60,000 bases of DNA from Takakia lepidozioides (GCA_030704615.1 CM060733.1:47184001-47244000), one strand, 5' to 3'; positions 12,174 through 24,832 are shown, numbered from the stretch's first letter. A program made the numbers and translations. Notes: generated from the letters alone by a model not told the origin.

Positions 12174-15100
12174 CACCACAAGAGTAGGGACAACTCGGGT
12201 AGCAGCCGCATAGATTAGACTTGTAGGGTGAAGGAACCATTGGGGCAGTTGGCTCACAGCATTTCGCCTTCAGGGTTTGAGGGGGGAAAATTCATTCAGC
12301 CCGTCTCGCAAGAGCAGCGCTGGTTACAGTAAGTTGCTTCTGCTTTGCCTTGAAGAAATTTGTAGGAGATATGAATGGAGGTGGTCTTCAGCTTGGTCAC
12401 GAGTATATCCTACTATGCTTTTGGTTCTTATTCAATCCATACTTGCAAGCTGTGTCAAGCATGGATTATAGGTGTCATAATCCAGCAATCGAGATAGGTG
12501 CATGGTCCCCCCTATATATTTGGGTGATCACTTTACTGTTCACCTAAATATTGTGACCTACATGAATTTTGGTGTCCCTCATGCTAAAGCGGGTTTTAAT
12601 TAGTGAATCCCAACCATTTGGCTCCCATCACATTGCTGGAAACTGTTTGCTTCTCAAATCTTAACCCACTGTTATGAAGAACTCGCCAGTCTGGGAATCC
12701 ATCTTGACGAGGGCCATTGCCTGCTTTCTTACTCAATTGCACTGGAAGATGTGAGGGGGCTCACATTGCCAGCATGCAGAAGCTTTAGTAGTTTAAAATT
12801 ATTTAAAAGGAAATTAAATATAGGCCCATACTGCAGTGAAGTGCTTTCCTGAAAGTTCAAGCTTGGCAGTTACCTGTGTGTAAGTTGCTTGCATGCAGTG
12901 TAATAGATCTGTGTGTTGCTGGCCTCTTCTCCTTTTCATGCCAGTGTCTTGGGTTTTGCTGTTAAGGCTCGCTTGTCTACCAAATGTAAGTGTTGAGTTT
13001 ACTCTGCACTTTTTGGGGAAGTAGAGTTGTTTTGGCTTGATTGCTCAGGAGGTAGGACCTAGATCCTACCTTTCATTTCCAGATATAGTCTGCCAGGATT
13101 GACTATTGAGAATGGTCAGTTCACTTGAAGGGAGGGTGGTACTAACTGTGCAGTGACTAATGAAGGCAGGTGAGATGCCGGCAGTTTATGACTCACGTAG
13201 TGTTAGTTCTACCCATGGCTTATGGGTGGTACGTTTATTCAGGGAGTCTTCTAAGGAATATTCTTACTGTCGCCCTGGTTTTCTGTCTTTGCAGAGAATA
13301 CTGTCCATGAGAAGAGTAGTTGTTCTGAGCTTATGGATTTGTCAATAGCATTTACGTCTCTGGCCTATGCAAGGTTGTGGCTGTGGCAGTACCTATTACT
13401 TTCCGATCCATGCCTCTCATGGTAGTGTCGCACAGTTGAATAAGAGGAGACGTTTGTTGTCTAACTCCTACGGAACTAATACATCGTTTTCTCATAACCC
13501 TATCCGAAACCTTGGAACATTACAAATATAAACAGTGAGCCAGTACACAAACCATTTATGTTGCGATGACAGGTGCCAGGGTCGAGCATATACAATGTAG
13601 TATTTACAATGGGACTTTATTTATTACATGCACGATCAAAATTGAGTTATGTCTTCATAAAAAAACCATTGTACCGCCAGAAATCTCATATCTACGAGAC
13701 TATGGTCTACTCTGTCCTATATACATTCTTCTCCTGCGATACATCTCTTCAATTGTTTTGTACTGTAGATTCATTTTACGTGTTTGTAACGAAATTCATC
13801 ATTCATTTCAATATGCTTAGTGACTGTCAAAAGTTAAATAAATAAATAAATAAAAGTCACATCAACGAAGCAAACCCACTTAATTATATTTCAACCCGCA
13901 GTGGTTTGTATGCTATATTGGATGATAGCTACAGGCTATTAAGGGGTACATATGTGTACATATAGATATGTATAAAAGGGTAATATAGGGTCTAAAAAAA
14001 AGGTGCCACTTGTACCACTTTGCTTAAGTTCATGCTCAACAATGGAGTTACAAATCTGCTAAACTCCTTATCAGGATTTAGGGGGGAATTAATCAGATGC
14101 TCGCTGCTGTTGGTACTAGGGTAAGTTGGCCTATGACCGAACAGGCCTCTATGACCGCTTCTGTCAGTACCTATGACCATGCAGTGCTGGTCCCAAGACT
14201 CTCCATTTTTGTCACTTGGCAAACAATCATTTGATATAACCCCCAAAAAGTGTGATTGGTCATAGGGCTCTTGGTGTATACAAGCAATCTGATTGGTTCG
14301 ACTTTGAAACCCTACAACTTTGTGTAGGATTCATGAAATCAAATAGTTCCAAGTTTGTAGGTTGCCCCATATGTGGGACACCTTGTGATATTTACCTGAG
14401 GTAAAAATGACCAAAATTCACCATTAGATTTTTCACCATCGTTATTTGAACGGTCATACCCTACCCTGCTTACATGCTTGCGAAGGGCGTAAAAAGTCGT
14501 CTAGAAATTTCATTTTTTAAAATTGTTACTTTCATATGGGAAGTTTTCATCTTGACAAGAGGAGTGTCATAGTTTTAGTCATGGTTAATTAGAATTACTT
14601 ATTTCTAGTTAATTAGGATATTTAGGATATTTATATTTATATTTTGTGTGTTGGAACTTCATTTGGTCTCATATGTTAAGTGAGGTGTCAAGCCTCATTT
14701 GGGACATGGGGATAGGATTTCCCCTGGTGGGGGTGTGCTTGTAGTGAAAAGAGATGAGAAATGAGGGAAGTGGAAGACAATGAAAACACTCCAAACATGA
14801 AAGCAATCACACTAAGAGCAAACTTGCACAATGCCAATACTTTGAAGGTGTCAGAGAAGGGGCTCGTTCAACAAGGATCAAAGCCTCCGAATCTGTGGCG
14901 TCTTCAGTAATGCCTAGAGCAGGTCTCATTCTCAAACGACACGTCCAACAACTTTAACTTGATGGTAAGTATCTCTCGTCTCTCACGCCCACTCGTAACA
15001 TTCACAGCTGCCATCGTCAACACACTCGTAAGAAGAACATACTATACTATGCAACATAAACACAGTACGAGAGAATGAAGCATCGCCATGACAACAAACT

Positions 15101-17355
15101 TGAAATCACCCTTGCAAGCGTCCGCGCGTAGTGATTATTAACAGGTCAGCACGCCGTAAACTTGAACCCCTATACGAATCTAGATCTACCCGGCGTCTCC
15201 ACCAAGATTTGTGCTTAGTTGAGATATGGTGTTCTTCAACCGTGCACAGAGGGATAATGAGAAAGAATAGCCTGGAACAAGGATGCAATGCAAATGCAGA
15301 CAGAGGTACCCTGAGAAGAACTAGGCATGCATAATATCAACGTGGTGTGAACAGAAATTGTCTTACATCCCTTGTACACTCATACAGAACACCACATACT
15401 TGTCATCGGATCCTCTTTACTCAGGTTGGCAGACAACTTATACCCTCAACCATGGGTCAAGCTTATCAACATGTGTCCAAAGAAGAGAGGTCAGCCAGAT
15501 TGTTTGAAATCTAACCCCTTCATTCTGTAACGGTCACGATGTGGCCACAACTATCTTGGTTAGCTACTGCCGTCGATACTTAATACATGTCATACATGGC
15601 TCATGTCAAATCTTGATGAAAAATGAGACAATATAACAAGGAGGAACACACATTAGACGTAGGACACCTAGGGCTTTACAAACTTTGTAAGATGACTATT
15701 TGGGGGCGGCCGATGAAGGGGAAAGGTAGGTTTTTACGGCCGTACAGGGTAGTTGACTCGGCCCTTCCGAACGTGTGAACTTGGACTGCCGCACTCATTC
15801 ATGCATTCTTAAACGGCGGAAGGGCCTCATCGGCTACCCTTCCCCAATACTTAAAGTCAGAGGCAACTTGGAAGACTTGGCTGGTGCTTTGTGCAACTAT
15901 ATGCAAATGTAGGAACAGGAGACAACCGCAATTGCTCATCACCTTTGACTCTTCATGGGGATAATGCGATATCATCTGTAAATTAATGGCTTATAGACTC
16001 GCGAGTTCAATGGAAGACTCCCTCCCTGCGTTTTGGGAGCTCAATTAGCACCAGACGCTCCCCCATCAACAGCGACAAATCATAAGCAAATTAGCATCAT
16101 TGTTGCAGCTTTAGGAAAGGGAAATCCAAGGCACAATTTGTCTTGCGATCAACCTAGGAAGCGCAATAGATGTAATTTTTAAATTGCAAGCTTGTGCTTC
16201 TTGACTCTTGCTTTGTTTTTCCCTGTCGCTTTTGATCACGGAGCAATGTGTCCTCTTTAAAAACCTTCATGGCCTTTATACATCATTATTTTTTCTTTGC
16301 CTCTCTTTTAATAAAGTTCAATTTGTTGGAAATCAACTCCTTAATAAAGTTTTACAAGGCTACAATCCCCTTGTTCTCTTTTTCTTTTTCTTTAAAAAAG
16401 AAAGAAAAAGACTCCTCATCAAGTTACTGTGATAACAAATCAGTGTGTAATAATAGCAGTGCTGACAAGTCACAGTTAACAATAGAGATAAACCTCAGTT
16501 AGCTAAAGTCAGAGTTATTAGTGACTTAAATCAGAGTACTCGAATAACAGTTGGAGATATAAACTCAAATTGAGCATGGACCAGTTATGCTATAGTTATC
16601 TCAGCTATTCATGAAATAGATTTTGAGTATATATAGGGAGAGCTCGGAGGATGGATATATTGAGATCATGGTTGGGTGGAGAGCTCTCAATAAACAGTTT
16701 TATCCCTATTTTCTCCATATTCTCTGTAATTCCAACACAATTGGCCTCTGCATGCCATTTCTTTCTTTCTTTAAAATGCTCTTATTTTTAATATTAATAT
16801 TAGGCACCTAGTAAGACCTGGCCGGTTAATTAGGGAGCAAGCAAGCTAATCACAAGCGACTTGTAGGCTTTTGAAGCCTTCATTCTCATCTTACCATTTC
16901 CAAATGCCATGCTTGCTACACTCTCTTCATTTGATTTCTATTGTCTCTACACTTGGATTGTTGTTGTGATTAGGCTTGTCTACTGTCCATTGTGTCATCT
17001 TATATTACCCACTGTCACCCTGATTGTGCTCTCTTGCTTTGCTTTCTATCCTCTTTGCACTTGGATTGTTGCTATAGATACATATGGATTGGGTCATGTT
17101 GCAGACTCTCCACTATTATTATGTTATCTAGACAATAATCACTAGCATGGAGAGCTTGTAGCAAGATCTAATCCATATGTAATACAACGATTGAAAGGAA
17201 AGCAAGAGAATGCAAAAAGGATTATATTTGGTAATAACAAGATGACACGGCGGACTGTTAACAAGCAGGCTAGTGGATAGCAATTTTTTCACCCCCCTTT
17301 TTCCTTTAGGGAAAAAATTAAAATTAAAATTAAAAAAATCACTAGCCTGGAGGTT
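12174..17355. other. Intergenic region downstream of the ZRF1-type gene, no gene recognised
   Basis: The first few hundred bases probably include the 3' UTR of the ZRF1-type gene. Beyond that, no frame longer than about 90 codons looks like protein and I recognise no exons on either strand. Small-scale structure: an (AAAT)n run at 13836-13854, AT-rich DNA at 16200-16450 and 17280-17340, and unremarkable unique-looking sequence elsewhere. Diverged transposon relics are likely but I cannot delimit them. Confidence 0.5.
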
Positions 17356-17364
17356 AGTAAGATT

Positions 17365-17514
17365 TTTTATTTTTTTTAGTCCAACTCTTTTTTATTTTTC
17401 ACCTCTTATAACAGGAAGATGGACACCTTCATGACACACCAGACGGTGGTTTGAACCCACACCCACATCCAACGTGGTATGTGCCCATTACCACTGGGCT
17501 ACATGCTGGTTGTC
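17365..17514 (-). mobile_element. tRNA-derived SINE with A box, B box, A-rich tail and target-site duplications
   Basis: Read on the minus strand, the element starts with a tRNA-like head: an A-box-like TAGCCCAGTGG at about 17491-17501, followed about 32 bp later by the B-box-like GGTTCAAACC near 17450. These are internal RNA polymerase III promoter boxes. The 3' end is A-rich (T-rich on the plus strand at 17365-17400). The 9-bp sequence AGTAAGATT flanks both sides (17356-17364 and 17515-17523), which is the target-site duplication expected from LINE-mediated insertion. The head is too diverged from a cloverleaf to be a working tRNA gene. The SINE family is not recognised. Confidence 0.72.
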
Positions 17515-17523
17515 AGTAAGATT

Positions 17524-19560
17524 GTTGTTGTAAAGATGGTGGATAGCATATTGATTAACTAGGGCTTCGCGTTGCTCCGCACTACTAGCTACGAATTCTG
17601 AGAACTACCCTTCAATTTTCACAAAAAGGAGTGGGTCATCCCATGGTGTTACATACGTAGATCCCATGTTTTCGTTGTTTTTTCGAAAGAAGAACGGTGG
17701 AGTGTTGCCGAAGCTATTATATTATTTTTATTTTTCAAAGAAAAGAGGGCCGAAATCCTCTTGGCCCCTCCTCTTGGGCATCCCCAAAGTTTGACAAGTC
17801 TGATATCAATTGAAAGCACATAAAGTTTGCCACTAAGATTAAGCTAGGTAGACACCTAAGAATTCAAAAAAAAACAAGGAAAAACAGGAAGCTATTTCTC
17901 ACAAATCAGGCCCCTTCATTATAGTGAGGAGAAAATAATCTCTTTAATAAAGTTTAAGGTAAATTTTCCTTGATGTCCAATGAATTACGAGCCTACTGCT
18001 CAACACAGCCTATCGAGGGGCCAATGGATGGTTTGAAGGCACATTTTGAAGGATTGAACCCATGATCACTACCCGAGCACAAGGCTCATGGGCCAGGAAA
18101 AAACACTTGTAGGTATGCTACCTGCCAGAAGGCCAGTCTTGAGAATTGGAATTTATTAAGCAGTTCCTAGCCAGAGCCATTTTATATTGAACTACTGGTT
18201 GAGGGGATCCCTTCCAAAGCTCATACCACATTGCAAGTTTGACAGGCTGACTGGACATTCTCTTACTTCCTGTGAAGGCAGTGGAAGAGATGCACCCATT
18301 AGTCAATGTAGTTTGATCACCTATAGCATGGTGGTTATGTGTTTGTATTTAGTTTTTTCAAAAAACTGGTGCCTTGCAACCTAGCTCCATCTACGCTATG
18401 GCATGTCACTCAGTCCTCTCCCCCAAATCCCAGTCCATCACCTTCTATCTGCAACTTGCAAACACCTCTCAAACAAGTTTTAAAATGACCTTCCTCTCCA
18501 ATATACAGCATGACAAGGGCCAAAACTCCATCAGGTGAAGGCTTTCAAAGACTAGTTACAAACACTTGACAACTTGCCCTTGCAGCATCTGTGCAAGTCA
18601 ATACAAAAGTAAACAACACAACTGCTTGCATCACACACACCGGGCATAAAGAGGTTAACAACAGATTTCTGAAAGTAAAAAGCCACCTAACACATCCCAC
18701 AGGCACTGATATCATCTATATGTAAGTACAAACAGACCAAACTCAACTCCAGCCCTGCACTCAACATGTCTGACATCTACTGTGTTGTTCGCAGGGCTTT
18801 CCTTTCGACAGATTGGTGAGCTAATCCTAACAGGATGCTTAATCAGACAAAGTCTTTAAAAGTCAGTATAGGCTGGTCCTTGTCCAGGAACCTTCCAGTC
18901 TTGCAAGGATTTTCAGAAAACACCATGGACTTGCTCAAAACAATGGTGCCTGCATATTGTACTAGCTGGATTTCCATGGTGTCTGCAAGACCATCACAAC
19001 CCATTCCACCTATCTGATGAAGCATGGCATCGATTTCATCATGTCCTCCATGTCAAAGCTGCCACGCCCAACTAACCATCACAAGCACATCAAGGCGTCA
19101 CATACCCATCGCAGGTCCAATCCAAACAGCAGCCCTAATCAGGTCAACATTTTGGGCAGACCGACATTTCAAATACATCAAAGACTGCCCTACATAATAC
19201 CACTTTTAGTCAGCTCAATGAGAATCAATCCGTCAGCTTTGGAAAATACAGAAAAAAAGGTAGGGCAATGCAATTACCTCGGCGTTACTCAGCGCGAAGG
19301 CCCTCCCTTAGCGGGTTGTATCCAGTGTCAACTTCTGTGTCTGAATTCATCCGTGCAAACACGCTTCCGCCCCCTGTCACAATAGCAGGCAGTTGAAATA
19401 ACTCATTGACGAACCTTCCAGTGTGAGATCACATGCAAATCTAGCCAAATATGTGAATGTACATCAAAATTGCGTCGTTAACTCCTGTGTAAGCCGAGCC
19501 CACACATGTACTACCAATGTGTAAATTGCTTCACCCCGTTGTTTTGCATTCCTTCAAATA
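17524..19560. other. Intergenic DNA with a second B-box-like relic; no clear gene
   Basis: On the minus strand near 18045-18060 the sequence GGGTTCAATCC matches a Pol III B box, but I find no convincing A box or flanking duplication, so it may be an old SINE. A 60-codon open frame on the minus strand at 18843-19025 ('GGMGCDGLADTMEIQLVQYA') looks mildly protein-like and could be an exon of the broken OSB/PPR locus upstream of it, but I recognise no domain. Nothing else supports a gene here. Confidence 0.35.
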
Positions 19561-19605
19561 GTTGCAGGACCTCCCTATGACAACCATGTTGGGCATATCC
19601 TGCGA

Positions 19606-20479
19606 TCATCGCATTTCACAACACCACATTTCGTTCAGCCATACAATTCCAGCTTTGACGATGTCTCCATGGACCTCTTTCCCCTTTTCCAGAGCTCCCA
19701 GGCTTGCATACGCATTGCAAACAAAACAGATGTTGGGCTCCACCCCTTCGCACATCATTTGCTCATAGGTCCTGCATCCCGCACCCTTGCTGTGCATATC
19801 CTGCAATCATCGCACTCCACGACACCACATCTCGTTCCGCCATATTGTCGAACACTCCCTTTGCATGCTCGATGCTCCCACATTTGGCATACATGTCCAC
19901 CAGGGTATTGTTCAGGATCGCATCTGGTACGATTCCAGCTCTGACGATGTTGCCATGCACCTCTTTGCCCTTGCCATTTTCCAGGGCTGCCAGGCTTGCA
20001 CACACACTGCAAACGCACACAAACGTGATGTGGTCGGGCTTCACCCCTTCCCCCATCATTTGCTCATAGGTCTCCAAAGCATTCATACCACACCCATGCT
20101 TGGTAAATCCTGCCAACATTCTATTCCATGTGATCAAAGATCGTTGAAGCATTCTGTTGAACACTTGGTCAGCATCCATGATGCTCCCGCACTTAACATA
20201 CATGTTGATAAGGGTGCTGAGGAGGAAAACATTTGGCGTGAATCCACTTTGGATAATGTGAGTGTGCACCTGCTTTCCAGCTTCCAGACCTTTCACCTTG
20301 ATGCACTTATGCAAGAGACAGACATACGTTTCTGAATCTGCTGAAATGCCTCCTTGGTTTAAAGTCTGTAGAGCCTCTTTCAGTCTGCCTGCCTCATAAA
20401 GCATCTTCACATGCCCAGAAGTGCCAGAAGAGGCATTGTGGACTCCCTCTCTTGACCCACTTCCAGAGGCTGTGGTCAT
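19606..20479 (-). pseudogene. PLS-type pentatricopeptide repeat (PPR) protein, truncated and frameshifted
   Basis: From an ATG at 20479 the minus strand reads into PPR repeats: 'AGRLKEALQTLNQGGI', 'YVCLLHKCIKVKGLEAGKQV', 'FLLSTLINMYVKCGSIMDA', 'WNRMLAGFTKHGCGMNALE', 'NTLVDMYAKCGSIEHAKGV', 'VSWSAMIAGYAQQGCG'. These are P/L/S-type units as in plant organellar RNA-binding and editing factors. The frame stops at 19763 where the conserved run between 'GMQDL' and 'TYEQMM' is interrupted; compared with sister copies 8 bases are missing between two ACC triplets. PPR coding then resumes in another frame down to about 19606. Only about five repeats remain and there is no E/DYW domain. Upstream the same ORF runs into an OSB-type PDF motif. 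Probably non-functional. Confidence 0.75.
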
Positions 20480-20530
20480 GGTTGAGGTGCCTGATTTTAT
20501 CAACTGTGCCGTTGCAGCTGCTGTTTTTAG

Positions 20531-21005
20531 TTGACCATCTACCCATGCAGGTTTCTTGTAGCTATTGATCCACAGGGAATCATATGTAATCTTGTGCTTG
20601 AAATCTGGCCCTCTTGGATGATTATGTACACACACTCTACCCCTGCTTTGGCATACATGTCCACCAGGGTATTGTTCAGGATCACATCTGGTACGATTCC
20701 AGCTCTGACGATGTCCCCATGGGCCTCTTGCCCTTTTCCAGGGCTGCCAGGCTTGCACATGCATTGCAAACGCACACACACGTGATGCGGTTGGGCTTCA
20801 CCACTTCGCACATCATTTGCTCATACGTCTCCAAATCCTCCATCCCGCTGCCCTGTTGTGCATATCCTGCGAGCATCGCACTCCACGACACCAGGCATCC
20901 ACCTTTTTGCCTCGATTGTCCCACCATTGACTGTGGTCAGAAAAGTATTCTTTCCACAGCTTCTCCTCGTCTATCTTACCTGTTTCTGGATACTTTGGCA
21001 GTATC
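20531..21005 (-). pseudogene. OSB-type PDF motif (organellar single-stranded DNA-binding protein) split by an intron holding a PPR fragment
   Basis: Two exon-like pieces together give a complete PDF motif as found in plant OSB proteins. The first (about 21005-20903) reads 'DEEKLWKEYFSDHSQWWDNR' followed by GKK and ends at AAAAAG|GTGGAT. The second (from about 20634) reads 'CVHNHPRGPDFKHKITYD' then 'SLWINSYKKPAWVDGQL'. In OSB proteins this motif binds single-stranded DNA and limits mitochondrial recombination. The 268-bp gap between the pieces sits exactly where the plus-strand copies at 40-43 kb have an intron, but here it is filled by an out-of-frame PPR fragment ('MLAGYAQQGSGMEDLETYEQ'). 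The OB-fold normally found N-terminal to PDF motifs is not visible. The second piece runs on into the PPR frame downstream. Confidence 0.65.
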
Positions 21006-21287
21006 ATGTCAAAGTCAATCCAACTATCAAAGGTTCACCCAACCAGCTAACTTGCAGAATTCAACATGAAAATTTAGGGCTCTCCAACTCGCTGGACCCA
21101 CACCATGCCCAGCCCGATGCCCCTTGCTTACTTTCTGAAGACATCGTGTGCTCACCTGCAAGCCCGGCCGTCCAGTATGCAGCCCTCTTTAACTGTTTAC
21201 CACTTCTGAAGGTTGGTGCTCTCATTAAGCATTGAAACAGACTTTCCTGTTGTAGCAACCAAATTCAGATGTAATGAAAAAACATAC

Positions 21288-21427
21288 CAGAGGGTCATGT
21301 CGGGCTAGGGATCGAAGAATCCCCTCCTGTCTCTCAAGGGATTTTACAGCTGAAACTTCACCCCCTCTGGGCAGGCCGCGTCTAAATGTCGTTAGACTTC
21401 TAAACTGGCGTGCCTTCTTCAACTCAT
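21288..21427 (-). other. Exon-like segment of unknown function, same strand as the OSB/PPR locus
   Basis: A 140-bp open stretch bounded by a TTTTGCAG acceptor (from 21428 upward) and a CTCTG|GTATGT donor at 21288/21287. It encodes a basic peptide with 'VKSLERQEGILRSLARHDP'. Orientation and distance suggest it is an upstream exon of the OSB-type gene, but I do not recognise a domain. A further open piece at 21061-21258 on the same strand is ambiguous in frame. Confidence 0.35.
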
Positions 21428-21439
21428 CTGCAAAATCTG

Positions 21440-22937
21440 TACAACACAAAGAAAATCTATTGAGAGGCAGAGCCAGATTTCAAAGAAAGATTCACAAATC
21501 AAGTACATACTTGTACTAAACCGGTTATTGGGCTAATTTCTAACCTCTGACCGCCGTGGCTGCAAACTACAGGATTGGGCTCTCAATCTGGGGTCTTCAT
21601 GCACTCATTGAAGAAAAACATAAAATTTTTGCTTGTTTGATCACTGTTACTCTTCCCACGAAAGACTTACATTCCCGGCGGAAACCATCGGCCAGTTTCC
21701 ACATCCCCCCCCCCCTCTATTATACTGGTGTCCGAATCATCATAATGCAGGCCCAGTCTAGGCTTTAGGGTATTGTCTCTTCAGTCTCCAATTTACACTC
21801 ACACTGCTCTGAGTAGAGAATTGTGGCCTTGCCTTGGATGAACACAACTTTGGCTTGTACCTGCCTCCGGATGTGATCTGACTGCACCCCTCCCTCACTC
21901 CAGCAGGCTTTCCTCCAACAGAAGTGCTCAAGGAGTCCATTGAAGTTGCCTTGTCTTTGTTGCACAGCTCCCTGTCAGTTGCCGTTGATTCTTGTACAAC
22001 TTATTCCCTAGCTAACCGCTCATCTGCTTTACTTACCAATTGCACTAGCATCTCCATTATGGTCTTCTGATCCACACAGACTCGCCTAAAACGTTGGCGT
22101 GTTGGCCTATTTTTCGCGGGCCGTCCGGGCAGATTTCAAAGAAATTACGACCTGGCTACGATGACCTGGCGATGATGACGTGGCACTATGACACCCTATA
22201 CCTGCTCTACGCTAAACTAGCTTCCGACCTTCGGTCGTCGCTAGAACTTAGAGTATCATAGTTAGAGCCTCACAAGAGAGAGGTAAAGTAGTTGAGCAAA
22301 GGAAGGGCATGTTGGTGGGACTGCGTTGTTAGAGAGACACATAGGTGTCGGATCTCAGATATAGACCCGAACTCCGAGTTGTTTCTGTTTGGGAACTTGT
22401 TGAGCGAGAGAGGAACAACTTCCCAATCTGATTGATGACTTTGTTGAGTGTGGAGAATCTCGATCTCCATATTCTCTCCAAATACTCGAGATCTTTTGAT
22501 GATGTGCATGCTGAGCGTACTTCCCTGGATGTTTGCAGGTTCTGATAATGGGAAGCTCTCTTTTTCTGCTACCGTCTTCATCAGCCCTCCTCGATGTTCT
22601 GTCCTGATCCCTTCCACGTTTATTGGGATGGGATCTGGTTATACTCTCTCTGGCCTGAGATTAATTGTCGTTATGGTTTTTCCAACCTCTTTGCTTGTTA
22701 GATCCAGTCTTCATGTCATGTGGCTAAGCATTATTCTTGTGGGAGGGCGGTGAGGCGCTGCAGAGTATGAGCGTAGGATGTACTTGTGCAGGGATGAGGA
22801 GAGCGAGGAGAGTGAGAAACATCATCTTTGAGAGAGAGAGGAGAGAGAGGGGAGAGGGGAGAAGAGACAGCGCAATACATTGCAGGCACCCTCGTATGGA
22901 AGAGTGAGTGAAAGGATCCTATCTCTCTTTCTTTCAA
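21440..22937. other. Intergenic / 5' region upstream of the RRM gene
   Basis: No gene recognised. It contains one TGACGTGGC bZIP-type site at 22176-22184 (reverse complement of the GCCACGTCA cluster near 59.1 kb) and a purine-rich GAGAGAGAGGAGAGAGAGG run at about 22830-22865. The latter lies just upstream of the RRM start codon and may be part of its leader or promoter. Confidence 0.4.
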
Positions 22938-24245
22938 ATGGCGCTCCCCTCTGGCGATCTCAACATGTCTCTTGGATCTCGAAAGCTCGTGGTATCTGGA
23001 CTATCCTCTTCTTTCTACACACGATGCTTTGCTGATCTGTTTCTATGCGTTGAGATTTTATTGTATGTGAGGCGACTCTTAGCATGAGCAATAGTGTTGG
23101 GTGGAGACAGGGGTTTTTGCGCCTATGTCTGAACTCTAGGTTAAATTGGACTACCTGTCTTATCCTTATATGCATATGAACTTGCTCTGCTATCCTGGTG
23201 GTATAAGTTTGAGGTGGTAGTGTGCTGTAGTGTTATGTATACTCTATTTTGTTGGTCACTATCCCTCTGCATTGTTGATCTGCTGGAGGCTTTTATCTCC
23301 CTGTATTTTCCTGGTGGTTGATTTTTGCTAGAAGTTTCTATAAGCAATCACTTCCTATGGTGGATCCGAAAGTGATAGCATCTGTATATTTACCTCTGTC
23401 AGGTATTGCATATCTATTGGGATGTTGATACAGAAGGGTTGAGGCAGTACATGCTGAAGTTTGGAGAGCTTGACGACACAATTGTTATGAAGGTGACCTG
23501 CAATCCTGGGATATTCCCCCAATTGCCCACTTCAGACTTGCTTCACGCCATACACGGTGCTGCTGGTGTAGTTGTGACATTGTGACCCTCTCTGTATTTG
23601 ACCTGCAAATGGCTAATGGGCATTTGCAGGATCGTTCGCGTGGATTTGGATATGTGACATTCTCAACAGCTGACGATGCTGAGGTATGTATGTTTACTCA
23701 AAGGGAAGCTGCAATGTGTTTTTGTCAACAGTAGGTAATGCATTGGCCCATTGTTAATTGACCACCAAGTGATGGGGAGATATGATTATTGTTGTGTGAT
23801 GCCACAGAGAGCTGTCTCCACACAACATTCACTGAACGGTTGGATGGTAGAAGTGAAGATGGCAACACCTATAAGGTATTCCTTTCCATCTCCAGTTTAG
23901 TGTTTCAGTGGTAGTTGTGGGTGTTTCTGTCATAGCTGCAGTCCGGTACAGAAAAGATTTAGGTTGAGTGAGAATGTAATTTATTTATGTGGTGGTGGCT
24001 TAGAGGGGGTCGTTAAACATGTGTATGGGTGAACAATCTCGGGACCTTCTCTAGGCTGGCAAGGCTATATTCAGACAGTCAAGGCATGCTTCAGCTAAAT
24101 GCCCTCTCTTTGATGTTCGCATTTCTTTTTCCGATTGTGTTGCTCTGTGGTGTACTGTCCTTTTGTTGAAGACCTAAGTAGACAATCCTTTGTCATGTAC
24201 AGGAAGGAGTCTTCACAGTGTACAGGCATACTTGAGTCACTTTGA
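22938..24245 (+). CDS. Small single-RRM RNA-binding protein (hnRNP/Musashi-like), possibly a truncated gene copy
   Basis: Four exons join in phase: 22938-22991, 23403-23492, 23630-23683 and 23808-23875, all with GT-AG borders; a fifth, 24203-24245, would complete the frame with a stop. Together they give one RNA recognition motif. 'SRKLVVLHIYWDVDTEGLRQ' occupies the RNP2 region, 'FGELDDTIVMK' the middle, 'RSRGFGYVTFSTADDAE' is RNP1, and 'HSLNGWMVEVKMATPI' is the last strand. Plant relatives have two RRMs and a Gly-rich tail; here the protein ends after about 104 residues. RNP2 has 'LHIYW' where 'LGIPW' is usual. It is either a short functional protein or a truncated duplicate. RNA targets cannot be predicted. 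Confidence 0.6.
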
Positions 24246-24832
24246 ACACATTGTTATTGCCTCTTGGTTTTGCACATGTGAGAGAGCTGTTGTTTATTGT
24301 TAGGACTAGGTTGCTTCCTTCAGAATTGCACAAGCGTCCAGACCTTACTTTCAAGATCTCATTCAACGGAAATCTTGCTAGAAACCTGCCTACTACACCC
24401 ACCTTCACCTCGGAATACCAACCAACAGTTCAAAGAGTTAAAAGTTTGCAATTTTTAATGAGGTCATACAACTTAAGCAAAAACCAGATTTCTGACAAGA
24501 TCAAACACACACAAGGGGACCCCTGAAGGACACACTAGGAGTCGTACAAAAAGTTTTTATTACGCAACAGACGAGAAGGCTTCTGAATCACCTCAATCAT
24601 CTAAATCCATTAATGAATCCGACAAATTATTATTACATGGACAAGGTACCTATTACTTATCTATGCTTATTGACTCTCTGCCTGGGGGGAGGGAGTCCAA
24701 CTGCTCGATACTTGTCACAAACTCCATCCCAATTCAGTTGAACCATATTATCCATTTTCATCAACTTCAAACTTTCAGGTTAAGCTTAACAGCCCAGTTT
24801 TTTGCATGTTTCCTGCTGGGCTCGATGCGCAA
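24246..24832. other. Intergenic, no gene seen
   Basis: No exon-like or repeat structure that I can support beyond scattered short open frames. Confidence 0.4.

Noticed and set aside
18045-18060. Second SINE from a B-box match on the minus strand
   Set aside because: No A box, tail or duplication could be found; kept only as a note in the intergenic entry.
19763-20779. The 338-codon minus-strand frame as one genuine OSB-PPR protein
   Set aside because: Its N-terminal part reads across the PPR-filled intron, the OSB first half is in a separate exon, and it stops at an 8-bp deletion; sister copies show it is a composite of broken parts.
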